This document shows, one piece after another, positions 12,601 to 26,600 of a stretch of DNA of 60,000 bases. Under the pieces are notes generated by a model, which worked only from the letters and a program-made list of their open reading frames with translations, did no database searches and was not told where the DNA came from. Position numbers and translations under genes: made by a program. The stretch is from Tubulanus polymorphus (lineage: Eukaryota > Nemertea > Palaeonemertea > Tubulaniformes > Tubulanidae). How positions within the stretch are numbered: the stretch's first letter is position 1; each line of letters opens with the position of its first letter. The DNA lies in contig NC_134025.1 of NCBI RefSeq assembly GCF_964204645.1, forward strand, positions 24,088,001-24,148,000, read 5' to 3'.

Positions 12601-15600
12601 ACTATCTCATCAGAAAAGCAGACGATTCGCCGAGAAATCCGAGCGAGAAACAATATATTCTCGAATTACTGGGTTTATAGCCAAAACAAATATCCATCTG
12701 CGCGGTCGAACACAGACGAAACGGAGAATATTGGAATGCCGAAGAAGTTGACTGGGGTTATCAAATATTTTAGCCCCGGAGCAAACGTGCCGGCTTTTAT
12801 GAGATAATAGAAAATTACTTGGGGGAAAAATTTATCTCCCTAAACACATCACAGCACAATTTCGATATTTTATCAGGCGGATCGGGTGAGTGTAACTGAC
12901 CATAGAGTCACTGTCAGCAGTGATTATGTCATGTCCGCCGGCTGCAATAACAAGTCTCATATCATCACCGTTACATATCAAATTACAGATCAACTATATG
13001 TAATGCCTCGATGCTCACGAGGGTAAGTTGTTTTCATCGAAAATAACGCAGTTCGTGTTTGCAGCTAGACTTGTGTGCGACGATGAATTATATTTGTCGC
13101 TCTGTGATAGAAATTGAAGTTGAGATTAAAAGGCGCCATAACGCCACGTCAATTTCCATTTATTCCACGAACTCTCGGCGAGAACGCGGGGACATTTTCC
13201 GAGGCGGAGAAGCGATAATTATAAATTCTAATTTTTCGTAAAATTATCAATTCTAATTTTCGCATCAAAGCAAAGGAATGAATAAAGTTACATAATACAA
13301 AATCCAGAATACAGTGAAGTGTTGAACAATCGGGAATTCCATCCGAGTACGAAGAAATCTACGTACATCAGAAAAAACACTCGTTGACGAGCCATTTGCG
13401 GATAACGGTGTTTGTGTGACGTTGGACCCGCTCTAAATATCTGAGAACCACGTCCTTTTATTGCGCATCGGTTTCTCCATCGAGGTGTACCCCAACGGAA
13501 ATCGATCTTCATCGCGAATGTCGATATGCTGCAAAAAATGTGGTAGGAAGACGTCGAACGTCGAAGTGCACAAGAATCATCAGAGACTGACAAGAAAGTA
13601 AAGGACTCGTCCTTACCAAAATGAATGGTAAATTCGATCGATTATACGTGGGAGCGTGACTTCCGTGTAGGTAATTTTTACTCCCACTTCTTTTCGATAT
13701 TCGCATTTCGTTTTGGACCCCGTCCAGGCGTTTTTTTTTCTAATCGCGGCCAACGCACGCAATCAAATGATGATGCTTCATTCCGTTTTTTTACCCGACA
13801 ATTCCCGACTACGGTCACCTTTACGCAAAGATGGATATATTTATAGGTCGATGTTTCGGGTTTCGATAGAAAGCTCCTCCGCTGTTGAGCCCACTCAACG
13901 AAGTTCGTATTACAAATCTCTAATTCTTCCGGAGCAGTTGCTGTGATGCATCAACGACTTTCTCTTTTTATTTATACAAACAGTTTACTAAAGTGTCATC
14001 TTTACAAGTAAATCCAGTGTATAAAAAGGCTTACAAGACATGAACTTTAATATAACATATTTATGGCATGTTACCTTACCGTTAAGGACGCCCTTTTAGT
14101 GGAACCTCGTTAATACGAATCGTGTGGGCAAAAGTGGAATTGTCGTATTAAACGGGTTTCGTATTATCCAAAGCTCGATTGATATAGATCTTAGCTGGGA
14201 CATGCTGGAAATCAGCGTAATAAACGGGTGCCGTCTTAAATAGAATCGTATTAACGAGGTTCGACTGTATTTAATTATTTTACGAGTTGTTGGTACAAGA
14301 CTTACAACGAACTTGAAAGGGATGTTATATGTATCAACATTTAGTGCAACTTGTGCAATATTGTGAAAACATTCCTATTCTTAAATGTAGAGATATACTA
14401 TTTACAGAAGACCGACCAGACAGCAAAGCAGCGAAGGCGAATGTTGCTTATGGTTAATGAGTTTTTAATAATGTATACGAATAGCCACTGGGCGTATACA
14501 TTAATGGATTTATATATCTAAAAGTTATGAAATTATCTTCGAAATCTGATGAATTCTTAATGAAATCTAGCGAGAAGTTCACGTAACTGTGGTGAATCCA
14601 TTCGTGCGTCGATTCGTAATACAAATAAATCGAATGAAACCAATTTCACGGGGGATCCCGAGTTCCTCGTGTTAAATAATCTCGTGAAATCACGTGAACG
14701 CCGAATCAATGCCGGCACTAATGATTCCATTCATTCGAATTTAGCTTTTTCACGACGACGACTGAAATAAAAATCGTCGTCTGCGACATTATTTTCTCCT
14801 AATGCGCGCTTTCATTTCCATGGAAATTTTAAATTGTCGGGATCGACGCAGCGATAAATCATGCGGGTAATCGAACAACGCACGCAACACGAGAGATAAA
14901 ATCAACGGCTCAAGGCCTTCCTTTTACTGTCTACATCCAATATTAATTCGCAAAAATAGGATATGAATTTCAGCAGTACGCATCCCGAAAATAAACGAGT
15001 CGCGCAGATAAGCCCCTGAATTGATGGAGCTATCGAATGTATCTGGCGAGGATTAGTTTTCTTCGGAAACGAGATATTCAATCTTTCAAAGAATTAAATC
15101 TTGAGAAGTAATTCATCACTTATACGTGACTTATTTCATTAAAAAATGTTTTCTCAGTAAGTCTTGTTCGAGTATCGTTACCAACGAATGAAGCCGCCTC
15201 CGACTCCTCCTTCCTTTCCGCAGTCGACAACAAAATATAACAATACGCTGACTATGCTATAAAATATCGATTCAATTTATTAAGACGAAACATTTCATGA
15301 GACATCATACAGCACTGACCTATGTTCACTATCGCGTGTTCGCATTTACAAATGGAAATTCGTTTTTATCGAAAACTGAATGAAGAGAGAATGCGGAGAG
15401 ATAACGACGACGAACCGAGTATAGAGATAGAATTGTGATAAATCACGGTAAAAGAAATTACGTTATATTACGAGGTAATCGCTATACTGTGCCCTGGAAA
15501 AATCCATTGATCAAATCGGAATTAATTTCACATTTAGCATGACTATTAAAACACACACGCACGTGCACCAATACGCAATACAGATTTTTAGTTATACTAA

Positions 15601-17578
15601 ACATAACAGATTGTCGATACATAATTATGACGTTATTATGATCAAAGATAGTCTCTCGGTTTTTCACAAATTAATACATCGTTCAATTTCCAATTGAAAC
15701 GGACACATTTTAAACGCTTTTAAAGCAATGTAAATGGAAATTTCATTTCTCAAATTAAGTTATAAATTGCATAGTAAGAATCAGAAGAGTACATAATTGA
15801 AAGAATACAAAGTACAAAGAAAACAACTGAAATTCTATTGGTCGTAAAACTAGGTTGACACTTTTGCCTCAGACATTTTCATTTAAAGACACAAATCTAT
15901 CTTAATAAATGTCATCAAGTATTGCATTATCGAATTCTTTTCACAGATAAGTGTGAACCAGCTCGAAAAATACACAAACATTAATTCCTCACAACGTAAC
16001 ATAAGTATGTTGAAAAAGTAACAAATTACATGAAAAACAACCGGAATGTTTTTTTTGTTATTTTCAAAGTACACCGTAGTACAATACAGCAATGCATCAC
16101 CTGCAGGCAAAATGACAAAATGAAACATGATTTCAACACTGAATTGAATATAAGGATAGCCGCATAATGAAATGATACAACACTTCCAGAGCGCAGTATA
16201 ATAAACGCTGCATAAACCTGGGTATAAAACAATAAGAAATGGTTCAGATGTTTAACACCGCCCGAATCATCTCTCAACGGCTTTTACAGCCTTCGCTATA
16301 GCGTTCATTAATGACAATTTATCTATATCTGTCAATTTAAAGAAGAAAGTTAACGTCACCAATTTTCGAAGCGTATTCTCGCTGCTGATAAGAGACGTTA
16401 TCGGCGCTTAACGCACTGTCGACAATGTCATGAAATTGTTCGGCGAAGATTTATCGGGCAATAAAAGAGCTAGGGGCCAGTCGGACAGCACAATCGAGAG
16501 CAGCATTAGCTAACTACGTATGTACTGCGACGATACATGAAAAGATCTCGCGCCGAAATTGCTCTTCTGGGGGTCAGTTTATACTAGTCGTCTATAGCTG
16601 GAATCCATCCTAGGTCAAGGGAAACTGTCTACGAATTAACTCGAAGCATACGCATGAAATTGTAAATTCATATTGTGTTATATTACGATGAGGAATAAAA
16701 AATCGGTTGTTTTAATATTAATTGAATTTCGACACACAAATTATGAATGTAGAATAAACAGAAACAGATCGATGAATAGCGTTTCAGCTCTATTTGATCA
16801 AGTTCTCACAAAAAGGATAAACAATATCTCGGTAGTTTTGTTTGCAAAAACATTCATCATATAGAAGAATGTGTCTGTCCAGAATTACAGGGATTCCATT
16901 ATGATATGACGATGAAAAACTTGACGAATACCCTAAGCACTCCTGCCGTCCCGTATCAGTAGACAGAAACAGATATTTGAAAATATACTATCAATACAGT
17001 GTACCATTTGGCCCCCTTTACATGGAGTTCAGAGAAATTCTACATAAAATGGACAGCGCCACGAGATATATTCCCTGAGATCACGATTTCAATTATCTTC
17101 ATCAATAAGTTCATTAACAAGGCACATTTTCCAAAATATTATCTCCATGGCGGTATGAAAAATCATAAAGACTTCCACGCCAACTCTGGATACAATCTTA
17201 TCCATTTCAGACACTGACATCGTAAATGGACTTCTCATCTTAATAATACGGAAGCAAAGGACAATTTTTGAGTGGATTTCAAGATCCACATCCTCAGTTA
17301 TAGTTAGTTAGTGTAAATTTTCATATAGAACAGAAAAACTCTGCACCATTCTAAGAATGGAAATATCTCAAAGTAGTTACCATAAGATTCATTAGACACC
17401 ATTTGAAAGGGTTTATACAATTCACAATTAACCTGTATCAGATAAGTTGATTTACATTATAAAGAAATACTATTTTAGATGTATAGTTTCACTAGAATGC
17501 TTGATACGTCATCGTTCTCATGACTTTCTTCAGCAGCACTTTCGCCGATGCATCGCTGGAATTAGCTACCGACAGGTT
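6660..17578. other. Intergenic region between convergent TECPR2 and GALM
   Basis: About 10.9 kb without a recognisable exon on either strand. Open frames here are short (up to 128 codons) and show no family motif. Several are mirrored by open frames on the opposite strand, as expected by chance. One Tigger-like MITE is present (14097-14269). The 3' UTR of GALM must begin at the right edge, but I could not pick its polyadenylation site. Confidence 0.6.
14097..14269. mobile_element. Tigger/pogo-like MITE
   Basis: About 170 bp with terminal inverted repeats: the left end reads TAGTGGAACCTCGTTAATAC and the right end, reverse-complemented, reads CAGTCGAACCTCGTTAATAC. This CAGT-GAACCTCG end is typical of Tc1/mariner-superfamily pogo/Tigger elements, which insert at TA. 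No transposase frame, so non-autonomous. Confidence 0.65.
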
Positions 17579-17659
17579 TCACTTCTTGGTTGAGAATTTG
17601 TAGACGCACACATGGTGGTATGTTTCCCCAGGTCTCAGCACACAGCTTGGGAAATCAGG
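17579..17659 (-). CDS. GALM: GALM exon 8 (residues 313-338 and stop)
   Basis: Acceptor TTTCAG. Encodes [16 protein letters not shown], matching the family C-terminus (F-P-x-x-x-L-x-P-G-E-x-Y-x-x), then K-F-S-T-K-K and TGA. It phases correctly after exon 7. Confidence 0.9.
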   Translation of the reverse strand, partial: PDFPSCVLRPGETYHHVCVYKFSTKK

Positions 17660-20600
17660 CTGAAAATACAAAGCATAATGATAAAACGTGAGAAATAAAA
17701 CAAATATAGTCGTACAAACATTCTTTTGCGTTATATAATATGCGATTCCCTTTGTTTAACAGGAAATAAGAATTGATTTTTAAGCATCGCTTTGATGCGA
17801 AATGTCGTCATCGCATGATCAAACAGCTATTTTCCCCGCTTTAAGAAAAAGCATCATGGCTCAAAGGAATCGAAATGAAGCAAGTGTAAACGGGAAAAAT
17901 TTCAGGTTAGGGAATTGAATGAGAAACATGGATCTACACTTGGGTTTACAGTTACAAGAAGCCACACCTTGTCTGATTGCTATTAAAAAGAATTCAAACA
18001 GATTTTAAAGTTTTGCGTTATCAGTTGCATTTTCAAAAGGTGTTTTCACCATCATCCCTCGAGACAACAGCTCATGAAATCTGGGGAAATATTCATTGGA
18101 TTTCAGGAGGATTTCATGATTAAACGAACGAACCACAACCGACAACTTGAATCTTGAAACGAGGCTTTGAAAATCAAGAAACACGGATGATAATGTATAA
18201 CCAAATCTTTAGACAGTTTTGAAATTTACAGTATTGTTATTTGAACTCCACAGTGTCTGATTTATTGCTTAGATACTTCTTTCAAAATGTCTGTTAGTGT
18301 CCGTCACATGTACTTCTTTTTTGAGTGTCAGTCAGGTTTTGGTTATGAGGGTTCTATGCCATCAAAATTGTCATTATTTCAGCAGAATTGACTATATAGT
18401 ATCAAAAAGAAACCTAAACTTAGACGTAACTAGAATGGAGTAGTAAATGCATAAAATATCCTGATTTATGATGAAGAAGTACTTCTAAAAACAGTTACTC
18501 ATCTTTGCTGCACTAAAAATCATATCTCATTAAAGTCCGAGAGTGTCTAAGTCAACAGTGTAGACGTAAATCTTGCACGATCTGATGTCGCTTTCGTAAC
18601 AGCCAATCACGGGCGAGCGATCGCGATTTCAAAACATAAATCGATCACGTTCGAGGCGGAGAAAGATGGATGAGTTCTCAAACTAATGATTTCCGAAAGC
18701 TAAGTGATTAAACTATAACGCTAAGATTTGCTCTTCGGTGATTTAAAGCTGAAATCTCCGTCAACGAGGCCTGAGTGATACTCTCTATCTGATTATCAAT
18801 GATCTGCGGAATGTTAACCTGGTAAACGACAGAATCGAAGAAAAAGAGAACATTCAGCGAGAAAGTATATAAGAAGGATTCGGATGAAGATACAAATGAT
18901 TGCCATCAAGAACAGAAGAAAAAGAAAACGTTCAGGGAGAAAGCCTAAGAAGGACACAGATGAAGATACAAAGGATTTGCATCGAGGACAAGACCACACA
19001 GTCCACGCAGAAAGATTCATAAGGGATAGCATTGACGTATACATTTATATGTCCGTGGAAACAGTAAATGATTAGCGCAGCTGGTGACCAGCCAGCAATC
19101 CATGGCTACCAAGACATTGCATTAACACATCAACGCCATCATTTATCAAAATTATACAGAACAGTAAAAACATTCATCAATGAGATATCTGATAGCTGAC
19201 TATTTTAGTATCCAGGCAACCGAATTTTTCCATTAACCGGTTCTAAAGCGATATCTCAGTATCGAAAGCAAAGTATATCTTTCTACTTTCCATCTGTGAA
19301 ATCGGTTTCTATTTCGAACTGGTGATTAAAAAGCTGACACGGGTTAAACCCACTGGGAATCGGAGACAACAGAAAGATAGGAGGAAGATTACAGGCGTAC
19401 GACGTCTATATTTTCTCATGGATATAATTGCACAGTATAGAACTACTTATCAATGAAAGGTAGTGTTTATACAGCTATAGACGATACTCATCACGTCTCT
19501 GACCTGTGTCCACTTAGTCCATCATCGTTTATGAGAAATGTCACCCTTGCCGGACAGAGCATGAAATTGAGTACGAGACATCATTGATGATGAAAAATCT
19601 GTCAACGCCCGTGACAAATAAGCAGTACACGTAAACCACTGTTGTAGCACTTTGAAAATGAAATGCTCAAAGACGTGGTGGTCATGTTCGAGATCTGTTC
19701 CCGTATCATGTAATCGATAAGATAAATATAGCTGCAAAGCAGCGATAATAGGTTTCCTGCCTTAATGGTTTGAATGCTGCTACTATGAAGCATAAAAAGT
19801 TTCATCAAAATCAGTCTGTCAATTCCAGAAAATAGTTCTTTTCAGAAGCGCCACCTAGGGGTCAACACATGTAGGACTACTAGGTATGCGGATCAATATG
19901 GGCTGCTGTTCCCATTCTGCAGGGTGCAGTTTTTCAAGTAGAGTGTTTGTTTTAAGATATATCGCTTATAGTGTACAGCTTAAAGAACCTTATCGACATT
20001 TGTGTTCAATGTGGCTGACTGGCAGCCATGCTGGATTTAAAAATGAATTGTTCCCATTCTACATAAAAAAATCGAACGGGGTTCTTGATATATATAATAC
20101 ACTTTATATGATAATAATATCAATCAAGGGAATAATGACAGGGTTTTCTGCCGAATGGTCAGACACGAGTAACCATTGTTTCACGAGCCTAGGCACCTTG
20201 ACGTGAATAATAGCTGTGAATATCTGAATCATATGAAGCGAGTCTTCTTTTTTACTGAACGATGATTTTTTTCATCATTTTAATGCAGACGGATGTCTTG
20301 ACGATAAACTGGTCATGAAAGGTTGACAACGATGTGACGAACATGACTGCTCATTGACGAAACATTGATATAAATGATCTTGGAATGACATCGTGAATTC
20401 ATCATGTTCATCGCACAGAATTCTAGGAATTTCATACACGATAACATATACCACCACTTCAACGACTTGAGAATGGTACATGGATAGATACATTGATGAT
20501 TATTAGTGCTAAAATACATTCGTTACTGCAGAGTGACGTCTTAATGAGACAGCATATACGACATTTTTTGAAGGGTAGGATATGTTTCTTTGACAACACG

Positions 20601-23600
20601 AAGGAGCGATGATGAGTGAAGTGATGATATCGCTTGTATGAAATGACATGACACAAATGGGATTCACTATCAGTTGTAGAGGTAGTTTGAATGTGAAACT
20701 CGAATTCCCCATTCAAAGAACAGTAGAATCAAACTTTGAGATGTTCCCTCCATTCCAGGCCACCAGGGTTGGGACCCTGGGAGCAATTGATGTGATCAGG
20801 GTTACAACGGTTTGATTCCAGCTCGGGGTTCTCAAATGAAGTTGAGTCTAGAAAGCATTCCACGGTAACTTATCAGCTATATGACCCTGAATCCAGGTGG
20901 ACTAGGTGTCTCATATCGTATCAGATCTCACCAGATGGAATTCTATGCGTGTAATAATGTCCTTGTTTTTTCTCATTTCTCAGGTGTTATAGACGAGTCT
21001 AATGTGTGTATATGTGTGACATTACTCACACGAAATATTTCTCACAGTAGTGATCATTCGTTACAAGCAGATCTGATACGTTTGAAAATGGTCAAAAGGT
21101 TCGGTGACATTCAGATGAAGTAGCTTTTCACTATCACAGGCATAAATTCGTAAACATCATCATTAGCTTTCAGGTACATACTTAACATGGGTTAGTCACA
21201 AAATAGACCCCTCACGGCTAAATGTAGTGCCGTACTTAAGAGAATCTTTGCCCGGCATTCGTTCTTTTCATCATCAGACTTGTCCAATTTTCCATTAAAT
21301 GCATTAGCGGCGCAGCGGACCAACTAAATTCACCTCCGCAATTATTGCATAGAACAAAATCTGTCCTGCTGTTTACATCAATATGTCAGGCACTCGGCTT
21401 TCAAACAAAATACTGTCCTTTCTTTCGTGCGGTTTAAGTGTTTCCCCATAAGTTAGTTTCCTCAGCTGCGCTTTTATTGATATAAATATCTTTTCGAGTA
21501 AGTAAATGGCACATAATGGGAAGCATAACGTCAAGATGGTGTTTCCATTAGCTGTGAACCACTTATCAGGCCTTCGCTACGGAGAGCCAACACGATTAAA
21601 GACATGACGCAAATCTTTCATGACCCGTGGAAAAATTCCTCGATGAACAAAACAAAAAAAACCCACATCCATAGGTGATGGAAATCACCATTGTACAGAA
21701 TGGCGATGCTTTTATTCATTTTTCCGAACCAAATTTGAAATGTGAAAACAAATTCTGCTGCTTAAGTTTAAGCAACAGAATTTCTGAATTTTCTAAAACT
21801 ATTCCAAAATGCTTAATAGAAATCTGTGATTTATTCCCCTGAAAGAAATACTTAAACATATGTCCGAACTGTTTATATTCCCGATACCGTCCCAAATGGA
21901 ATTATTAAGTTGGTTTCTAATCAATGCAGCACAGTTGTTAAATAGATAAGATCTCTGTCGGTCGGTACGCTTGTCTGTGAGGTGTTTGCATCCAAACGCG
22001 CTCACACACTGCAGCAACAGAATCAATCACGTCTCAAGTCTTTCACCTTTTTCCCTCGCGAGGAACGAACATGATTGGGTTGAGAGATGAACGTGGCCCC
22101 GAATGTTGCGAAGAAGCGGGAGTTCTTTTTACGGAAGCGACTGACGAAACGAAACCTTTCACCTTAATATCCGAGGAACACATCATCGTATACGCAGAAA
22201 ATGAAACATTCGGAATTCCGCGGCGTCCATCCGACTGACAGTCAAAGGGATTTCCACTCTATCGACGGCAAATTTTTTTATTGTGCATAAGAAATGAGAT
22301 TCTTTGATGAATCAGACGCTAACAAACCCAACGCGAAAACATATATACAGTGTATATTCGTCTTTAAAAGATTACATTTTTACATAAAATTTTCAGCATA
22401 TATTTCATCTAAAAATAACATCGCTACAACAGTTGACGAGATAATTGTAATAACTGTCGACTTAAAAATAGAGTTACAACCTTCGTTGTTCTATTTTTGG
22501 CATTATCATCAAGGTAAAACAACTTGAGCATGATCAAACATGTAAAATATAGGGATGACGCGTTTAAGGTGTCATCAGGAGTGACCCCAGAAAATGCAGT
22601 ACAGGCCAACGCCCATCCCCCCAAGTGCAATCCATTCAGTGGCGGATCCGAGGGGGTGCGTATCTAATGTTTCTAAATTTTCTGGAGGAGCACACACAGA
22701 CCCTGCCCCATATGTAAGTAGTGACCAAAGTAAGTAGAGCGCACCCCCTTTTCTGAAAAGCTAGATCCGCCCCTGCTGTTCATTTGAAATTACCCGAGAA
22801 TGCAAGGATTTATCCACTGCGGAAAAAATAATGAAACTCACTGTATTTATGGCATTTGGATAATTCTGTGCCTCCAAACAAAATGCCGAATAGGGTACGT
22901 AGGTAGTGCCAGCTTTTCCATTCTTTACATCGAGGAATTTCGAAGTGTAGAATTGTAAACCGGGCTGATTGGTGCGTACTTCCAGCACGATTCCGGTACC
23001 AGGGTGTTCAACTCTGAAAAATATAATAGCGTCAAATCTTGATGACATATGAACCAGTAGATAACGATATCTGTGATGAAGCAACAAATGTAAAATCCCA
23101 CAATTGTTGAATGACTTTAAGACATTAAAAGGTTTATTCTAAAATGCTAGAAATATTTCGGGTGGCTCCTACCACCACCCTTCTTCTGTCTAAAATGCCA
23201 TTCTGACATATATATCTTGATTTCTTTTTTTTAAGAAATGTAAATGTAAATGCATTAGTAAGCCATTCCAATTACACTTCAGCAATCTTAGATTAGACTT
23301 TAGTTAAATGCACTTTATCAAAAGATGAAGACATAAGACTTTTGAAACGCCTCACAGTCACTGCTGAAAATCCACTTACAGTATTGAAATAGGAAAATCA
23401 TTATTGCGCTATGACAGCATATCTCGAGTAAAAAAATAATGAATAAATGACAACATGCAAAATCATAGCAACCAGTCAAGAAGCAATTAGTCCCCCAAGA
23501 GTACATGAGACTCAGTTTCCATAAGAAATGCCCCATCTATGGCTTTGTTCGTGGGCCTGTTGCGATAAGTGCTACACTGTCGCCGAAATCACACGGAGGC

Positions 23601-26600
23601 GATTTGGCCCCGGTCAAATTGACCCGCTCCAGAATCGAGTCAAATTTGGCCCATGCCTAATTAGAAAATGTTAATCACTCAACACTAATGCTTAAACAAA
23701 GTGAGTAACTTCCAGAACCAGTAAGCATTCACACACAATAACTTTACCCATGGTAAATTTGGCCTGGTTCGTCGATTTTAGCCTGGCCATGTATGGACTG
23801 GATCAAACGGGCACGGGCCCATTCGGCACTCAAACCAATGGTTGGCCCAAGCAAAAAACACGTGCGATCACGACTGAAGTCATCATTTTACTCAGTCGCT
23901 TTTTTAAACCGCAATCATTTATGCAATAACGGCGTGCGATGCTTTGAAGTGTAACGGTTCCGGCGTGAGATGCATTAAAACCGCGTGCGTCGCCCGCGGA
24001 TATCAAATGAAACGAAACGCGTTTTGAAACAATACTCGTACAAAAAATATCCGAAACGTTTCATCCCTTTCATTCGCGGCGAAATCGAATAATCTTCGCA
24101 CATCAAACTACGCCGCGTGACAAAGGAACACCTTTTGTAGATGAGATGCGACGGTTTCATCAATAGTCGATTTCATAGTAATTGAATCAAACGAATTCAA
24201 TAAGAATCAATTTCTCGGCAATACCGGAATAGTGAGCTTGAAGTTATGCACGCACAATGCTGACAATTTCTACAATACCGACAATTTCTACAATACTGTG
24301 TAGTAGCATCACGATTAATAAAACACTATATCCGTGTTGAAGCGATGAAGAGAGAATCCCACAATAATAACGAAAAAACAGTCCGAAAATGTAACTGAAG
24401 CTAAAGTTTATTCAACGTTTCGACTACATCCTAATAGTCATCTTCAGGAATAATGTGTAGTGGCATAAAGCGATGTGTTGGATTTATAGGTTTCGATACT
24501 GGCAGTGATGAGGACTTTGGCCATCAGGTAGAAATTTGTTATTCGAATGCGTGTCCTACCAAAATCATGCTCGATAAAAACCTTTGCCAAAATCTTGATC
24601 GGAAATGAACGTTATAGATTCCTACCATTTCAGCAGTAATAAAAACACGGATTTGAGAAAAAACGATATGTCGACATAAATACGGCAACTTGTTGAGTTG
24701 GAACACAACAACTCGAGGCCCCGTATCGTTTCTGTAAGGATCGATTCAAAGAGTATGAAATAATCCTACCAAAGGCTGCTACCACAATCTGTAAAAGAGT
24801 TATGAGTGCTGAATTTAAAAAAAAGACTTGCTTCTTGTTTTCTTTTTTGCTACGGCGAATATATTCGCATCATTTTCCTAACAAATGCTTGCTGGAAAGC
24901 GCCGAGTTGCATTTGCCACTATATGTTCCGGCATTCGGAAGATGCTGTTGGTATTATCTTTTTTGTGCGTTTTCGAGGACATGTCCGCACTGTCAATGCG
25001 GCAATTTCCAGACGATGACAACGAGGGTTAAGTGGGATTAATACCATTACCGGCGTAATCGAATGAACGCCATTCCTCAAATAATACACCTTCAGGGGTA
25101 ATGCCATCATCAAGTGAATTACATCGAGTTTTTAGCGTCGATTTTTAAAAGGCAAACGCGGAGATTGCCCGGAATTACAGCTACACGTAAAATAGTTCCC
25201 GGATTATGGCTAGTTTTTCATTGTACATGACTATACTTTTGATATTCCACTTATTCACACGTGATTCATATAGGTATGCACTCTAAAACTTCATTTTCCA
25301 TCTGCTTAAAATGCAAGCCGCATTACGGAACATGTATCTTGATTAAGGTGGCACTTTCTGATGAATAAATACGACGCGAACATTGGAAATAATTAAAGAA
25401 GTTTAATCCTCTTTGAATACTTCGATTTCAAGAAGACACAGTAGGTATATCAACGCTTTCAAATAACTTGCTTTGAGCGAAAGAAACACTAGATTTCAGA
25501 CGACATTTCGAAATGAAAATCCAGAGTCGGCACATTAGTATCAATTTTTCAACCAACTGTAGCGACATCATTTGCAAGTCCACAACAAAGCCTAATCATC
25601 GCTTATATAGAAAATCTCTGGGGTCCATTATCTTTTTTCTCCGCAGTAACTAATCGTGGAAAGGATAAATTTTCAATGAGGTAACGCTGTATTTAGAGCC
25701 GAAACATGACGACTAATATTACATGAATTCTCATGTTCCATGAAGTCGTCTGCCAGGCGTCCATTAATGGCTTAAATTGTACGCGTAGGATTAAAGCGAT
25801 TCGTAATCGCATTGTCCTTAAAATCGATTCCAGTTTCTGGCGGAATGCGACTCACGAATTGCGGTTCGTCGAAGTACAAACAGAGAGTTTCAGCTCGCGT
25901 TTGATGACAACGCGGACCGCGAGTGAAATACCATCAATCTCGGGGCCCCGATTTCCAAACGTAATCCGTTCCTTTCAACCAGTGTCACTCGGGATAATTG
26001 CGGGTGACGTATATCGATTTACGAATAGCAGTTGAAAACTGTTTTTTGAGCGCATCAACAGACGAGACGACTGAGATGTTCACTCAATGACAATTTGTCG
26101 AGTGGTCTCAATCATCACTTAACTTAAAGAGCGTCGCTTTGATGACTTTTCAAGAGCGAGAGTTAAATCGAGCTGCAGCTCCGCTTTGAAGAAATTCTTG
26201 AACATCGATATTTCGCATTTTCAAACGTTTAACACACTTGCCTATATAGAAGAGTAGCGTGCGTGCAGCAGCTATTTTCAATTGAAATCATCGCACACCT
26301 CTCGACGGAAATCGGGGAAATTTTTCAAACAGTACGAAACAATGACTCGATTTATATTTCAGCCTTTTAATGTCAACCGATATCAGCGATGATAACGATT
26401 GTTGCTAGGTCACTAATGCGCACCATTTGTTGCGGCGATTATACTCCCTGAAAAAAAGATCGATCATTCATTAATAAAATCCATTCCGTTAAAATGTCTC
26501 TTCGAACTTTGATTGAACGTAAAATTGTAGTAAACTAAAAAATGAATGAAACCAGTTTTTCATTGTTCATTCAATTATCAGGGTGGCAAGTTTGACTGGA

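Larger units (their letters stand above)
17660..22841. other. GALM: GALM intron 7
   Basis: 5.2 kb without a recognised exon of another gene. Contains the 78-bp tandem repeat at 18837, one copy of a dispersed ~52-bp sequence (20111-20162), and a hAT-like MITE at 22637. Confidence 0.7.

Noticed and set aside
20762-20779. CCAGGGT-TGGG-ACCCTGG hairpin next to a GGTTTGATTCC box
   Set aside because: Could hint at a tRNA-derived SINE, but no A box or tail was found; a 7-bp stem is within chance.
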